Notes: generated by a model not told the origin, from the sequence alone. A DNA stretch of 64,000 nt from Methanosarcina spelaei (GCF_002287235.1 NZ_LMVP01000001.1:1-64000); one strand, 5' to 3'. Counted from the first letter of the stretch, positions 26,575-36,520 are shown. Numbers and translations are program-made.

Positions 26575-26947
26575 ATGCATTTATTTGCATTTATGGTAAT
26601 CATTGCCCTTTATTCAATTGTAGACTCAAGTTATTTTTAAAACGCACTCTCAGAGGCTGTTTTAAAATTCAAATCATTCCTGCAGCTGGATAATGGGCAA
26701 TGTTAAATTCAGACCATGAATTTTTCCGAAATTCAGGTATGCATTGACTTTAAGGTATCTATTTGAGTTACGTACTCGATGTGTTAAATCAAACACATTA
26801 AGCATCATGGTTTAAGTTACACTTTGGACATTTAGCGGTTTAATGCTATTTTGTTTTTAGTTCAAGTATGCAAGTCTTATCCCAATTATAGAACCAAATT
26901 TGGTTATAAGATATGATCTAAGTTAAACAGGTTAGGAGATAACTCTA

Positions 26948-29293
26948 ATGAAAAACTTGAAGACTTTTATAACAATATTTATTTTAACTCTTTTTTTTCT
27001 TGCGTTAAGTAGCTCTGCAGCTTTGGCAGCAAATATAGTGATTGACAAAGAGGCTGGCCCAGATGAACCGAGTTATTTTCATACACCTAATTACGAAAAC
27101 GATTCAGCTTGCATTCAGGCAGCACTGAATTACTCAAAAAGCGGAGATACGATAACTATCTATGGAGAGGATTATTATCTCCCGGAAGAAATATCTCAAA
27201 CAAATAAAAGTCTGAATATAGTAGGCAAGGGGAAAGTAACCCTTCATCTTCAAACTCCGGATAGAGGAATGGCTCAAGAAGTGAATAGAGAGATTTTCTT
27301 CAATGGATCAATTGTCGCAAATACAACTCTGTCTGCTAATGCTAAAAAAGGTTCATCTAAAATTGTATTAACCGATGTTTCCCAGGTTCGCAAGAATGAC
27401 CTGGTTAAGATCTGGAAAAACGTTCAGTGGTGTCCTCTGGACTATCCTGATCAAATAACAGGTGAAATGTATGTTGTTAAAGGTGTAAATGGAAATGTTG
27501 TCACTTTAAATCAACCACTTCTTAGAGATTACAAATTGTCCGAGACTGTACAGGTTGAAGTATACAGGCCTATTCAAATACATATAAAAAATATAAGGAT
27601 AGAGGATACAGGCAGTTCAACGATTCATCACGGACTTGTTTTGCAATATTGTAAGGATAGTTCGGTCACAAACTCCTGGCTCAATAACAGTGGATTTGGT
27701 GATCTTTGTTTATATTCCTGTTTTAATGTGAGTGTTAATAACAATGAAATTTACAATTCACTACACGCTAACTGCGGATATGGTATAAATGTGGCTAGCG
27801 GTTCGGCTTTTATAAATATATCCAATAATCACATAGAGAACTGCAGGCATGCTATTACAGGCAATTCAGATGAACGCAAATCTTTAGATCGAGACGTTTT
27901 TATCTCCAATAATACTCTGATAGGTACTGAGGTCACTGGTGCTAATGTAGTTGATGCCCATGCCGTTGTTATTAATTTTGTCGTAACTGGAAATAAGATC
28001 TACCCACAACTTCTAAAACATTATGCATTTGCAGATGGTACGCAACAGTCTACTTTTTCTGATAATAATATCTATGGCGGATATGGAGGGATATTTAAAC
28101 GCGGCAGCTTAAACGATGGAGTACACATTTACGAAAACAACACGTTTAATGGTATGACAGGTGACATGTATAAGGGAGGAAATGGAATTGATAGCGAGCT
28201 TATAATTAGAAATAATATTCAAAACAAAGGGACTTACGGAATTGATTTTCCAAATAAAGGAAGCTTTAGGAGTATAATAATTAGTAATAACACTTTTAAA
28301 AATCTCTCCTATCAAGGAGTGAATCAGAAGTTCCTGATAGACGGGCTAAACTCGGATATTTCCAAAAATACTTTTGAAAATCTGGGACTGGAAGGAATTT
28401 ATGTAGATGGAAATTCTTTCAAAAATGGTGCTGTAAATATACAAAATAATACTTTAATAAACGTGGATACATCGAGGACCTCTTCCGGAATCCTCGTGAA
28501 AAATATTAAGAACGTTGTAATTAGCGGAAACAAGCTATTCAAAACCCCGACTGCTGTCTTCTCTGCATCCCCAACTTCAGGAAATGCTCCTCTGAAAGTC
28601 AGTTTTAAGGATAAGAGTACAGGCACACCAACTTCATGGAAATGGAGCTTTGGAGATGGAAATACTTCAACAGTTAAAAATCCTGTACACGCGTATAGTA
28701 AAGCAGGAAAGTACACTGTGAGCTTAACAGTAAAGAATGCAGTGGGCAGTAATACCGCAACAAAATCCAATTACATAAATATTGTAACTTTGACAAAACC
28801 TGTTGCTGTTTTTTTTGCATCCCCGACTTCAGGAAAAGTATCATTGACAGTAAAGTTTACTGATAAGAGTGCAAATAGTCCCACTTCCTGGAAATGGAGT
28901 TTCGGAGATGGAACGTATTCAACATCTCAGAATCCAGCGCACAAGTATACTAAAGCAGGAAAGTACACTATCAGCTTAACAGTAAAGAATGCAGTGGGCA
29001 GTAGTACAGCAACAAAATCCAGTTATATAAGTGTTGTAACTGTAACAAAACCTGTTGCTTCTTTTTCTGCATTGCCGACCACTGGAAAACATCCTTTGAA
29101 TGTGAAGTTCACTGATAAAAGCACAGGATCACCTACTTCCTGGTACTGGAATTTTGGTGATAAAAGCACTTCAACAGCCCATAATCCAACACACAAGTAT
29201 ATTAAAGCAGGAAAATACACTGTGAGCTTAACGGTAAAGAATGCTGCTGGTAGTAACACAGTAAAAAAGACCAGTTATATCGCAGTTAGGTAA
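26948..29293 (+). CDS. Secreted surface protein: parallel beta-helix plus three PKD domains
   Basis: 781 residues. The signal peptide (1-27) ends in LSSSAALAAN. Residues about 30-530 look like right-handed parallel beta-helix (PbH1) repeats, with many N-N/I-S-N-N-x-I turns such as ISNNHIENC and IIRNNIQNKG. Three PKD domains follow (about 535-615, 617-698 and 700-781), each with SWKWSFGDG- or SWYWNFGD-type and KAGKYTVSLTVKN motifs. PKD proteins are common on the Methanosarcina surface; beta-helix domains often bind or cleave polysaccharide. No anchor or S-layer domain is seen at the C-terminus. RBS AGGAGA at 26934-26939. A hairpin lies 109 bp after the stop. Confidence 0.85.
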   Translation: MKNLKTFITIFILTLFFLALSSSAALAANIVIDKEAGPDEPSYFHTPNYENDSACIQAALNYSKSGDTITIYGEDYYLPEEISQTNKSLNIVGKGKVTLHLQTPDRGMAQEVNREIFFNGSIVANTTLSANAKKGSSKIVLTDVSQVRKNDLVKIWKNVQWCPLDYPDQITGEMYVVKGVNGNVVTLNQPLLRDYKLSETVQVEVYRPIQIHIKNIRIEDTGSSTIHHGLVLQYCKDSSVTNSWLNNSGFGDLCLYSCFNVSVNNNEIYNSLHANCGYGINVASGSAFINISNNHIENCRHAITGNSDERKSLDRDVFISNNTLIGTEVTGANVVDAHAVVINFVVTGNKIYPQLLKHYAFADGTQQSTFSDNNIYGGYGGIFKRGSLNDGVHIYENNTFNGMTGDMYKGGNGIDSELIIRNNIQNKGTYGIDFPNKGSFRSIIISNNTFKNLSYQGVNQKFLIDGLNSDISKNTFENLGLEGIYVDGNSFKNGAVNIQNNTLINVDTSRTSSGILVKNIKNVVISGNKLFKTPTAVFSASPTSGNAPLKVSFKDKSTGTPTSWKWSFGDGNTSTVKNPVHAYSKAGKYTVSLTVKNAVGSNTATKSNYINIVTLTKPVAVFFASPTSGKVSLTVKFTDKSANSPTSWKWSFGDGTYSTSQNPAHKYTKAGKYTISLTVKNAVGSSTATKSSYISVVTVTKPVASFSALPTTGKHPLNVKFTDKSTGSPTSWYWNFGDKSTSTAHNPTHKYIKAGKYTVSLTVKNAAGSNTVKKTSYIAVR

Positions 29294-29401
29294 GCCAATA
29301 CTTAAATTGGAAAAAGTAAAAGATCAAGCTTGGGAGTGTGGGATTTATTATTAAAAAATTGAAAATTGGGAATGTGAGATTTATTATTAAAAGATTAAAA
29401 A

Positions 29402-29434
29402 ATGAAGTTACCAAAACTTCATCATTTTCCTTTT
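29402..29434 (+). terminator. Hairpin after the PKD protein
   Basis: ATGAAGTT (29402-29409) and AACTTCAT (29415-29422), loop ACCAA, followed by CATTTTCCTTTTT. Two similar copies of GGRAT/GTGAGATTTATTATTAAAA precede it (29338-29398). Confidence 0.6.
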
Positions 29435-29905
29435 TGTCTTTTTCGCTTCTGTAACTTAAGGAAACAGCTTAATGTTTAACCTGCTGTTTTTTATGGATTA
29501 AGCTTTGAATGTTGACTCTTGTTCATGCATAATCTATATTCTATTCAAAAAGGAAAATTTTTAATTCTGGAATCTCCGGTGATATATGCCCCATCAAATC
29601 TAAAGATTTAACGGGTTTTACGCTTCAGCCTATAAGTCCAGAATGGAGATAAGTTCTCCAGACAACAAAAGGCCTGGGATATTATGATGCAAGAAGATTC
29701 CGTTAGCTATTTGGATCAGGTTTCCTCTTGCGTCACTTTTTTCTGTTTCTTTGTGCTTCATATAGCTTTTTTGTTAATCCGGTCATCGTCTACCTTCATC
29801 ACGTAACTGAGTTTTTGTTTGACTGTGGAGTTCTAAGCAGGGCCTGCATTTGTTCTCTTTTTATTGGACTTATTCTCTTTTTGCGAGTTTTGTTTTTTGT
29901 GAGGT
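29435..29905. other. Intergenic between convergent genes, nothing recognised
   Basis: No gene, repeat or RNA recognised. The T-rich + strand toward 29900 may end transcription of the minus-strand methyltransferase or simply be low-complexity sequence. Confidence 0.4.
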
Positions 29906-30787
29906 TTATTCTCTTTTCACAGCTTTCAGGATTGCTGCCCCTTCCGCACTTTCAACATCTACTGCGAAGCCGACATCTTCAAAAAGCCCTTGCCATCCAG
30001 CTTCCGAGAGTTGAGGGCCGTGGTGATGGTGATCTGCAAGTGGTTCAACTGCTACCAACATGCCTCCGTTTTTAAGCACTCTCTTAATCTCGAACAGGGC
30101 GAATTTGATGTCTTCAAGGTGGTGAAGCATTAAAAAGCAGGTAGCTACATCCACCGAACCGGCTTCAAAAGGAAGGGAATAGGCACTTCCTGTCCTGAAT
30201 TTTACATTCGGCACGCCAAGGATATCGGCATTCATCTGAGACTGGCCTGTAAGAGAATCATGAAGATCGATTCCGTAAACTTTTGAATCAGGGTTGTTTT
30301 TTGCAAGTTCTATGGTAAGGCTTCCAAAGCCGCTTCCTATATCGAGAATTGTTTCTCCTTTTATGTCCGGAAGCACAGAAGGAATCACCTTCATCCGTAC
30401 ACGTGCCATGCGGTCTTTAGGAAATGTTGCCATCTTTGATTTTTCTGCATCTATTGTCATAAAAGGAAGGATAGCATAGATTTTTGACCCATTAACTGCC
30501 ATGAGCCCTTTTACGTAAACGCTGTCAGTTTCAGTTACGATATGCTCAACAACTGAAACTCCGACATCTCTGCAAAAGCGCATGTTCCATTCTTCTCTTT
30601 TCTCGGAAAAACGGATATTCAGGGGAGTATGAACTACAATATAATGAGAATATTCCGGTTTGAAATAATCTGATACGGATTCAGGTTCATTAAGGCAAAT
30701 TTCACTGATACTTTCCCTGAATAGGGAAATAATTTGCAGGGCAATCTCATCAGCCTCGTTTTTTACACTTCCGATTTCTTTGAACAT
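29906..30787 (-). CDS. Class I SAM-dependent methyltransferase
   Basis: 293 residues. A family-specific N-terminal region (1-145) precedes a Rossmann methyltransferase domain. Motif I is ILDIGSGFGSLTIELA (about 147-162), the acidic end of strand 2 is VYGIDLHD, and later motifs are SVDVATCFLMLHHLED and LKNGGMLVAVEP. It transfers a methyl group from S-adenosylmethionine to an unidentified acceptor in the cytoplasm. A His-rich stretch (DHHHHGP) near residue 262 is unusual and could bind metal. It is divergent from glnK with about 270 bp between the starts. A C-methyl or small-molecule acceptor is more likely than RNA, but the sequence does not decide. Confidence 0.8.
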   Translation of the reverse strand: MFKEIGSVKNEADEIALQIISLFRESISEICLNEPESVSDYFKPEYSHYIVVHTPLNIRFSEKREEWNMRFCRDVGVSVVEHIVTETDSVYVKGLMAVNGSKIYAILPFMTIDAEKSKMATFPKDRMARVRMKVIPSVLPDIKGETILDIGSGFGSLTIELAKNNPDSKVYGIDLHDSLTGQSQMNADILGVPNVKFRTGSAYSLPFEAGSVDVATCFLMLHHLEDIKFALFEIKRVLKNGGMLVAVEPLADHHHHGPQLSEAGWQGLFEDVGFAVDVESAEGAAILKAVKRE

Positions 30788-31053
30788 ATCTCTAAATTTG
30801 CTTTCACTGAATAAAAGCTCTCTGACAAAAATATTTGAAAACAGGGAAGTAAACTAACACCAGATACTCAGGACTCCTATTTTTAATATACGGTAACAAC
30901 GTCGAAAGCAGAAAAACAATATTGGGCTCCCTAATTGAAGAATGACTCCGTTTATTTTAATTTTATTTGGAAGAACTATTTAAATATCCAATACCCCGAT
31001 AGGCAACTTTAAATACAATGATATCGGATACAAGATACCTATTGGTGGTCGTG

Positions 31054-31398
31054 ATGAAGTACATAATCGCAATGATAAGGCCGGAAAGACTCGATGCAGT
31101 CAAAAGAGAACTTCAGAAACTTGAGGTTAATAGACTAACCGTATCATCGGTCGCCGGTTATGGTGCGCAAAAAGGGCATCTGGAGATTTACAGGGCAACT
31201 GAACATGAGGCAAATCTTCTTGAAAAAGTCAAGATCGAAATTGCTGTGGAAGATCATTTCCTGCAATCAGTTATTGAAGCAATAAACACCGGAGCAAAAG
31301 GCAACGATGGTTATATCGGAAGCGGCAAGATATTTGTGCTTCCTTTAGAGGATGTAATACGGATTCGCACTAACGAAACTGGACCTAACGCTCTATGA
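31054..31398 (+). CDS. glnK: PII nitrogen-regulatory protein GlnK
   Basis: 114 residues from ATG 31054; an in-frame ATG at 31018 would add 12 residues without a ribosome-binding site. GlnK senses ATP/ADP and 2-oxoglutarate and blocks the neighbouring ammonium channel when nitrogen is plentiful. Features: MKYIIAMIRPERLDAVKREL, T-loop GYGAQKGHLEIYRA and C-terminal GYIGSGKIFVLPLEDVIRIRTNETG. Residue 51, tyrosine in uridylylated bacterial PII, is histidine here, while Tyr46 is kept, so regulation is probably by ligand binding alone. TATTTAAATATCC (30977-30989) is a TATA candidate, and amt follows 31 bp downstream. Confidence 0.92.
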   Translation: MKYIIAMIRPERLDAVKRELQKLEVNRLTVSSVAGYGAQKGHLEIYRATEHEANLLEKVKIEIAVEDHFLQSVIEAINTGAKGNDGYIGSGKIFVLPLEDVIRIRTNETGPNAL

Positions 31399-31429
31399 AT
31401 AGATAAATAGCGCTTTATGAGAGGATAAT

Positions 31430-32623
31430 ATGGCTATCGAAGGAGCAGACACGGTATGGGTACTAATCTCAGCCGCACTTGTATTACTAATGCTTCCTGG
31501 ACTTGCGTTGTTCTATGGCGGATTGGTCCAGCGTAAAAATGTTCTTAGCAGTATGATGCATTCATTTGTTGCAATGGGCATCATGGCTCTGGAATGGGTA
31601 TTGATAGGTTACTCGCTTGCATTTGCAGATGGCAACTGGTTTGTTGGTGGCCTTGGGCATGCATTCCTGAGAGGAATTGATGCATATTCAGTAACTGGCA
31701 CAATTCCGACTTATGCATTCATTGCATTTCAGGGAATGTTTGCAATAATTACACCTGCTCTGATTTCAGGTGCAATTGTAGGACGTGTTAAGTTTAAATC
31801 TTATATTGCATTCATTGCCCTCTGGGGTCTCATTGTATATGCACCTGTCTGCCACTGGGTCTGGGGCGGGGGGTTCCTTACCGGAGAAGCTCTAGACTTT
31901 GCAGGTGGTACGGTTGTTCATATAACTTCAGGTGTCTCTTCGCTTGCAATTCTGACCTACATCGGCAAGAGACGTGGTTTTGGAGTAGACCCGTTAAAGC
32001 CACACAACGTTACTCTGACGCTCCTTGGAGGTGGCCTTCTCTGGTTCGGATGGTTCGGGTTCAACGCAGGTTCAGCTCTTGCTGCAAATGAGATCGCAGC
32101 ACTTGCATTTATTACGACGCTTATAGCTCCAGCAGCTGCAGGTTTTGTCTGGATGGCACTTGAATGGCGTCACTTTGGATATCCGACTGCCCTGGGATTT
32201 GCAACGGGTGTTCTAGCAGGACTTGTTGCAATAACTCCGTGTGCGGGTTTTGTTACGCCAATGGCAGCAATTCCTATAGGCATGATCACAAGTTTTGTGT
32301 GCTACAAAGCTGTAGGACTCAAAGAAAGGTTCGGATATGATGATTCGCTGGATGCCTTTGGAGTACATGGAGTAGGAGGAATAGTAGGTGCACTTCTGGT
32401 AGGTGTATTTGCAAGCGTAGGAGGAACTGGTCTCCTGCTTGGAAACACCAGCCAGATGTTAATCCAGCTTCAAGGCGTTGTTATCACGATTGTTTATGCA
32501 GCTGTTGGTACTCTCCTTATCGGATTCATACTCAACAGAACTATAGGGCTTAAAGTCAGCGAAAGTGAAGAAAACATCGGACTTGACAAAACGCAGCATG
32601 GTGAAATTGCGTACAACGTTTAA
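31430..32623 (+). CDS. amt: Ammonium transporter (Amt/Rh family), GlnK-linked
   Basis: 397 residues with about 11 transmembrane helices; a trimeric membrane channel for ammonium. The conserved histidine pair of the pore is visible in GGTVVHITSG and FGVHGVGG, the structural Asp in LDFAGG, and the FNAGSALAA segment. The C-terminal tail IGLDKTQHGEIAYNV is the region contacted by GlnK in the family. It directly follows glnK (31 bp), the standard operon. GAGGA precedes ATG 31430. A strong terminator lies immediately downstream, so the second amt gene is a separate unit. Confidence 0.95.
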   Translation: MAIEGADTVWVLISAALVLLMLPGLALFYGGLVQRKNVLSSMMHSFVAMGIMALEWVLIGYSLAFADGNWFVGGLGHAFLRGIDAYSVTGTIPTYAFIAFQGMFAIITPALISGAIVGRVKFKSYIAFIALWGLIVYAPVCHWVWGGGFLTGEALDFAGGTVVHITSGVSSLAILTYIGKRRGFGVDPLKPHNVTLTLLGGGLLWFGWFGFNAGSALAANEIAALAFITTLIAPAAAGFVWMALEWRHFGYPTALGFATGVLAGLVAITPCAGFVTPMAAIPIGMITSFVCYKAVGLKERFGYDDSLDAFGVHGVGGIVGALLVGVFASVGGTGLLLGNTSQMLIQLQGVVITIVYAAVGTLLIGFILNRTIGLKVSESEENIGLDKTQHGEIAYNV

Positions 32624-32634
32624 GTACAGATTTG

Positions 32635-32664
32635 AGTACAGGTAAGAGTTTACCTGTACTTTTC
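32635..32664 (+). terminator. Terminator after glnK-amt
   Basis: Perfect 11-bp stem AGTACAGGTAA (32635-32645) with TTACCTGTACT (32650-32660), loop GAGT, followed by TTTCT. Confidence 0.75.
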
Positions 32665-32851
32665 TAATTTTCGATTTTCGTTGAAGTTTCCTTATCGAGA
32701 AACCCCATCTTAACAGTATCTATCCCGGAAATCTCTTAAAACATATTTCGTATAACACGAAGGGTAGAAATGGTTATGTATGATAACATAGGAAAAAGGT
32801 AAGACGTTTGAGATTTCCTAGTTATCGTATAAATATAGATGGGATGATAAG

Positions 32852-34069
32852 ATGTTAAACACCGGTTCTACAGGCTTTATGCTGCTTGCGACAAGTCTTG
32901 TGATGCTAATGACCCCTGGTCTGGCATTCTTTTACGGAGGACTTTCCTGTAAGCGGAATATTTTAGGAATTATGATGCAAAGCTTTGTTTCGATGGGATT
33001 GACAACTATTTTATGGTTTTTCATAGGTTATTCCCTGTGCTTTAGCGGGGGAGAAGGTGCAATTATCGGAAACCTGGACAAAATGTTTTTGCATGGAATT
33101 ACTCCAACCACACTATTCAAAGATATGGGGTTCCCGGAAATTGTATTTGTGGCTTACCAGATGATGTTTGCAATTATAACTCCGGCTCTGATCACGGGAG
33201 CATTTGCAAACCGGGTTACTTTTAAGGCTTATTTTATTTTCCTTGTTCTCTGGCAGCTTTTTGTTTACTATCCTTTTGTCCATATGGTCTGGGGAGGCGG
33301 TCTGCTTGCACAAATGGGAGTTCTTGATTTTGCAGGCGGAATCGTTGTCCATGCTACAGCCGGCTTTGCAGCTCTTGCTTCTGTTTTTTATGTAGGCTCA
33401 AGAAAGTACAACAAAATAACAAAGCCAAACAACATTCCGTTAATGGCTATAGGTACTGCTCTTCTGTGGTTTGGATGGTACGGCTTTAACGCTGGAAGCG
33501 AACTCAATGTAGATGGAATTACCTCACTTGCATTCCTGAACAGCGACATTGCAGCCTCTTTTGCAGCAATCACCTGGATGACAATAGAATGGTATAAGGA
33601 AAGAAAACCAAAGTTCGTAGGACTTATGACAGGAGCAGTTGCAGGCCTTGCAACAATTACTCCGGCAGCAGGTCTTGTTTCTTTACCTGTAGCTGCACTA
33701 ATGGGAATCTTCGGATCAGTTGTCTGTTATTTTGCCGTACATCTTAAAAACAAGATGGAATGGGACGATGCTCTTGATGTATGGGGTGTCCATGGAATTG
33801 GTGGCGTTACCGGAACAATTCTACTTGGAATCTTTGCCTCGACGGCTATAAACCCGGCAGGAGCGGATGGCCTGCTTTACGACGGCACAGCATTCTTTAT
33901 TAAAGAAGTTGTGGTTGTTGCAGCTACTTCAGTCTATGCATTTGTGTTTACCTACATTATGCTGATGTTAATAAACTTGGTAACTCCGGTCAGGGTTACA
34001 GATGAAGATCAGCTTATAGGCCTGGATATCTCTATGCATGGAGAATGTGCCTACGACACAATTCACTGA
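32852..34069 (+). CDS. amt: Second ammonium transporter (Amt/Rh family) without its own glnK
   Basis: 405 residues. Pore histidines lie in GGIVVHATAG and WGVHGIGG, the Asp in LDFAGG, and the C-terminal tail is IGLDISMHGECAYD. It is clearly diverged from the first amt, especially in the N-terminal helices and the loop near residue 80, so it is an old paralogue rather than a recent copy. It has its own promoter candidate, CGTATAAATATAG (32826-32838), just before the start, which gives a very short leader. No PII gene is adjacent; the upstream GlnK could serve both. A terminator follows at 34123. Confidence 0.93.
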   Translation: MLNTGSTGFMLLATSLVMLMTPGLAFFYGGLSCKRNILGIMMQSFVSMGLTTILWFFIGYSLCFSGGEGAIIGNLDKMFLHGITPTTLFKDMGFPEIVFVAYQMMFAIITPALITGAFANRVTFKAYFIFLVLWQLFVYYPFVHMVWGGGLLAQMGVLDFAGGIVVHATAGFAALASVFYVGSRKYNKITKPNNIPLMAIGTALLWFGWYGFNAGSELNVDGITSLAFLNSDIAASFAAITWMTIEWYKERKPKFVGLMTGAVAGLATITPAAGLVSLPVAALMGIFGSVVCYFAVHLKNKMEWDDALDVWGVHGIGGVTGTILLGIFASTAINPAGADGLLYDGTAFFIKEVVVVAATSVYAFVFTYIMLMLINLVTPVRVTDEDQLIGLDISMHGECAYDTIH

Positions 34070-34122
34070 GAAAATATATCTTTCAGTTAACCTAAAAACT
34101 TAGATATCCAATTAACCTAAAA

Positions 34123-34149
34123 AGTTAGGGAGCTTCCCTAACTCTTTTA
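34123..34149 (+). terminator. Terminator after the second amt
   Basis: AGTTAGGGA (34123-34131) and TCCCTAACT (34135-34143), loop GCT, followed by CTTTTATCTTTTC. The remaining bases to 34431 hold no gene. Confidence 0.75.
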
Positions 34150-34431
34150 TCTTTTCTATTTCAGTTTTTCGGATTGTCTTCCTTTCACAGGAAGCTGCAC
34201 TCAGGGATTTTCAAGTACGAAATTAACAAATAAAAAGTTCTGAAGAAAACATCTTAAAATTCGGGTACTTAGGCGAGATTTATTTTAAAATTGATATTTA
34301 ACATGAAAATGCTGCTATCAGCATTCATTTTCATATAGTTGTGCATGTTATTCAAGGAATATCATGTTTGTTTTCAGTGTTTTTTTAGAACCTTTTTTTC
34401 TTAGAATAGTTGTTTTCTTAAAGCAGTTGCT

Positions 34432-35367
34432 TTAGAATAGTTGTTTTCTTACCATTGTGAAAGCTAGGATCGTTGAGAAAACTAACGATATTATGAAAAT
34501 AATTACAAATGCATGAGGATTATACTCGAAGGGGACGTCAACGTTCATTCCAAAGAAACTGGCAACCATTGTTGGGACTGATAAGACGATTGTAGCTGAA
34601 GTAAGGAATTTCATAACAATATTTAAGTTATTGGAAATAACCGAAGCATATGCATCCATTGTTCCGGTCAGGATATTGCTATAGATATTTGCCATTTCAA
34701 TTGCTTGCTTGTTTTCGACAATAACATCCTCAAGAAGATCCGTATCTTCAGGATACATTTTGACAGGAGTAGACCTAAGAATTTTCTCAAGGACTATTTC
34801 ATTGCTTTTTAAAGATGTAGAGAAATATACCAGGCTTTTTTCCAGTTCAAGAAGCTGAATTAATTCTTCGTTCTTCAGGGACTTATGCAATTTGGACTCA
34901 ATTTTATCGCTTGCTTTATCAATGCGCCTGAGATACTGAAGATATAACTTTGAGTTTTTATACAGGATCTGTAAAAGAAACCGTGTTTTTTTAAATGTAT
35001 AAAAGGATTTTATTCTCCTTTCAATAAAGCTACTAATAACATAATTTTCCTGAAGGGAAACGGTAACGATGTTTCTGTCGGTAATTATAATCCCAAGGGG
35101 GATTGTATAATAAATTCCTCCATCTTGCAAGTTCGCGTTCGGTACGGGTATATCTATTAATACGACAGTACAGCCTTCATCCACTTCAATTCTGGAACGT
35201 TCTTCTTCATCGAGTGCAGCTTTGAGGTGTTCAACAGGAATATTCAGATTTTCTGATATAGAGAGAATTTCCTGCTCTATCGGATTTGTAAGATTAATCC
35301 ATGTACCGTCTTCAACCTGATCAAGAGTTACCAGTCCGGAATCTGTTGATTTGAATATTTGAAGCAT
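34432..35367 (-). CDS. CorA-family magnesium/divalent metal transporter
   Basis: 311 residues. CorA proteins are pentameric channels for Mg2+ (sometimes Co2+ or Ni2+). The large cytoplasmic N-terminal domain (1-250) ends in the long stalk helix; two transmembrane helices close the protein. The signature GMN is present (SFFGMNVDVPF, about residue 270) at the end of the first helix. The C-terminus is basic (MVRKQLF). The frame is intact and of usual length. It is oriented opposite to the amt genes and shares no operon. Metal specificity cannot be read from the sequence. Confidence 0.9.
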   Translation of the reverse strand: MLQIFKSTDSGLVTLDQVEDGTWINLTNPIEQEILSISENLNIPVEHLKAALDEEERSRIEVDEGCTVVLIDIPVPNANLQDGGIYYTIPLGIIITDRNIVTVSLQENYVISSFIERRIKSFYTFKKTRFLLQILYKNSKLYLQYLRRIDKASDKIESKLHKSLKNEELIQLLELEKSLVYFSTSLKSNEIVLEKILRSTPVKMYPEDTDLLEDVIVENKQAIEMANIYSNILTGTMDAYASVISNNLNIVMKFLTSATIVLSVPTMVASFFGMNVDVPFEYNPHAFVIIFIISLVFSTILAFTMVRKQLF

Positions 35368-35662
35368 GGATATTTCTCTCCCTATATAGTATAGAAGTTA
35401 CATACTCAAAATGAGAATAGAATTATACAGGGCTTCAAGCAGAACGCTTATCTATAAATATATTTTCATAACAAATATTTCTGCCAGGTTTAATTATTTA
35501 TTAAACTTTCTTCTCTTTGTTTTTCTCTATTTTTTTTCCTAAAATTCCTTTTCTTTTCCTGCAACTTTCTATAATTCTCTTCTTTCCTTGATCTTATAGG
35601 CTCCCTGGTTATTCTTATTGGAGTATCAATCATTTACTACTGGCCAAGAGAGGATGATATAA

Positions 35663-35992
35663 ATGATTGACTCTGTAGTATCTCTTGTTCTGTTTTTTCT
35701 GGCTGCCCTTTTTGAAATAGGAGGAGGCTATCTTGTTTGGTTATGGTTAAGGGAAAAGAAAGGAGCAGTACTCGGGCTTCTCGGAGGACTGACGTTAGCA
35801 GTTTACGGGATAATTCCAACTTTTCATCCGGCGCATTTCGGTAGGGTTTATGCTGCCTATGGAGGAATCTTTATTGTTTCATCCCTGATCTGGGGAGCTC
35901 TGATAGACAAGAAAAACCCAGACAAATATGAAATAATAGGGGCATTGATCGCACTTGCAGGTGTGCTGATAATGTTCTACATTCCTCGTTGA
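35663..35992 (+). CDS. UPF0060 (YnfA-like) small membrane protein
   Basis: 109 residues with four transmembrane helices, typical length of the UPF0060/YnfA family, which resembles small multidrug-resistance exporters. Family motifs: LFEIGGGYLVWLWLRE near residue 17 and the AAYGGIFIVSSLIWG helix near residue 65. It is followed, in convergent orientation, by a broken second copy (36010-36294). GAGGATGATATAA precedes the ATG. Substrate unknown. Confidence 0.88.
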   Translation: MIDSVVSLVLFFLAALFEIGGGYLVWLWLREKKGAVLGLLGGLTLAVYGIIPTFHPAHFGRVYAAYGGIFIVSSLIWGALIDKKNPDKYEIIGALIALAGVLIMFYIPR

Positions 35993-36009
35993 CAGGTCAG
36001 TATAAAGAT

Positions 36010-36294
36010 AAATAGAGGATAAATATGGGTATCGGGAGGGATTTTGTCAAAAATCCAGCCCCATAAGAGGGATATAACAACAAAAATACCACCATAAGTT
36101 GTATATATTCTACGGAAGTAAGAGCGCTGAAAAGTGGGCACGATTCCATATCAAAACAGGACAATTGCCCCTGAAAATGCAAAAATCAGTCTTCTGTCTT
36201 CACGTAGCCACAACCACATAAGGTATCCTCCTCCTGTCTCGAAAATACCTGCAAAGATAAACAGGAAGATAGTATACATAAAGCACCTTTTCAT
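36010..36294 (-). pseudogene. UPF0060 (YnfA-like) gene with in-frame TGA and lost C-terminus
   Basis: On the minus strand the frame starts MKRCFMYTIFLFIFAGIFE (ATG at 36294) and shows the family motif ETGGGYLMWLWLRED. It meets TGA at 36151-36153 and continues in the same frame as YGIVPTFQRSYFRRIYTTYG then GIFVVISLLWGWIFDK before losing similarity. It therefore has one premature stop and no fourth helix. It faces the intact copy at 35663 tail to tail. Confidence 0.82.
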
Positions 36295-36442
36295 GGAAAT
36301 GCATTCGGGTTCTGTTTCAACCATGTTCTTCAAAGATTGCCAGATATATATATAAATACATTGATTTTGACTCTTCTTGGATTTAATTTAAACGTTGATC
36401 CGGTTGAAACTTGATTCAAATTATTTTGAAATAGGAAATTTT

Positions 36443-36520
36443 ATATAGGTTATTTCAAATATATTTGAAATAGAGAATGTTGTTTGAAATAGAGAATGTT
36501 ATTTTAAATAGAGAATGTTG
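36443..36520 (+). promoter_or_regulatory. Operator-like palindrome and triple repeat before the thioredoxin-like gene
   Basis: ATTTCAAATATATTTGAAAT (36447-36466) is a perfect 20-bp palindrome, part of TATTTCA-N8-TGAAATA. It is followed by three tandem copies of an about 19-bp unit, TTGAAATAGAGAATGTT (36460-36519). The layout suits an ArsR-like repressor. The same palindrome type occurs at 51411-51438. Confidence 0.6.

Noticed and set aside
29728-30075. 115-codon + strand ORF
   Set aside because: Overlaps the 3' end of the methyltransferase on the other strand; low-complexity start and no family.
35993-36294. TGA in the UPF0060 copy as a selenocysteine codon
   Set aside because: Methanosarcina is not known to use selenocysteine, the intact paralogue has a non-Cys residue there, and the C-terminus is also lost.
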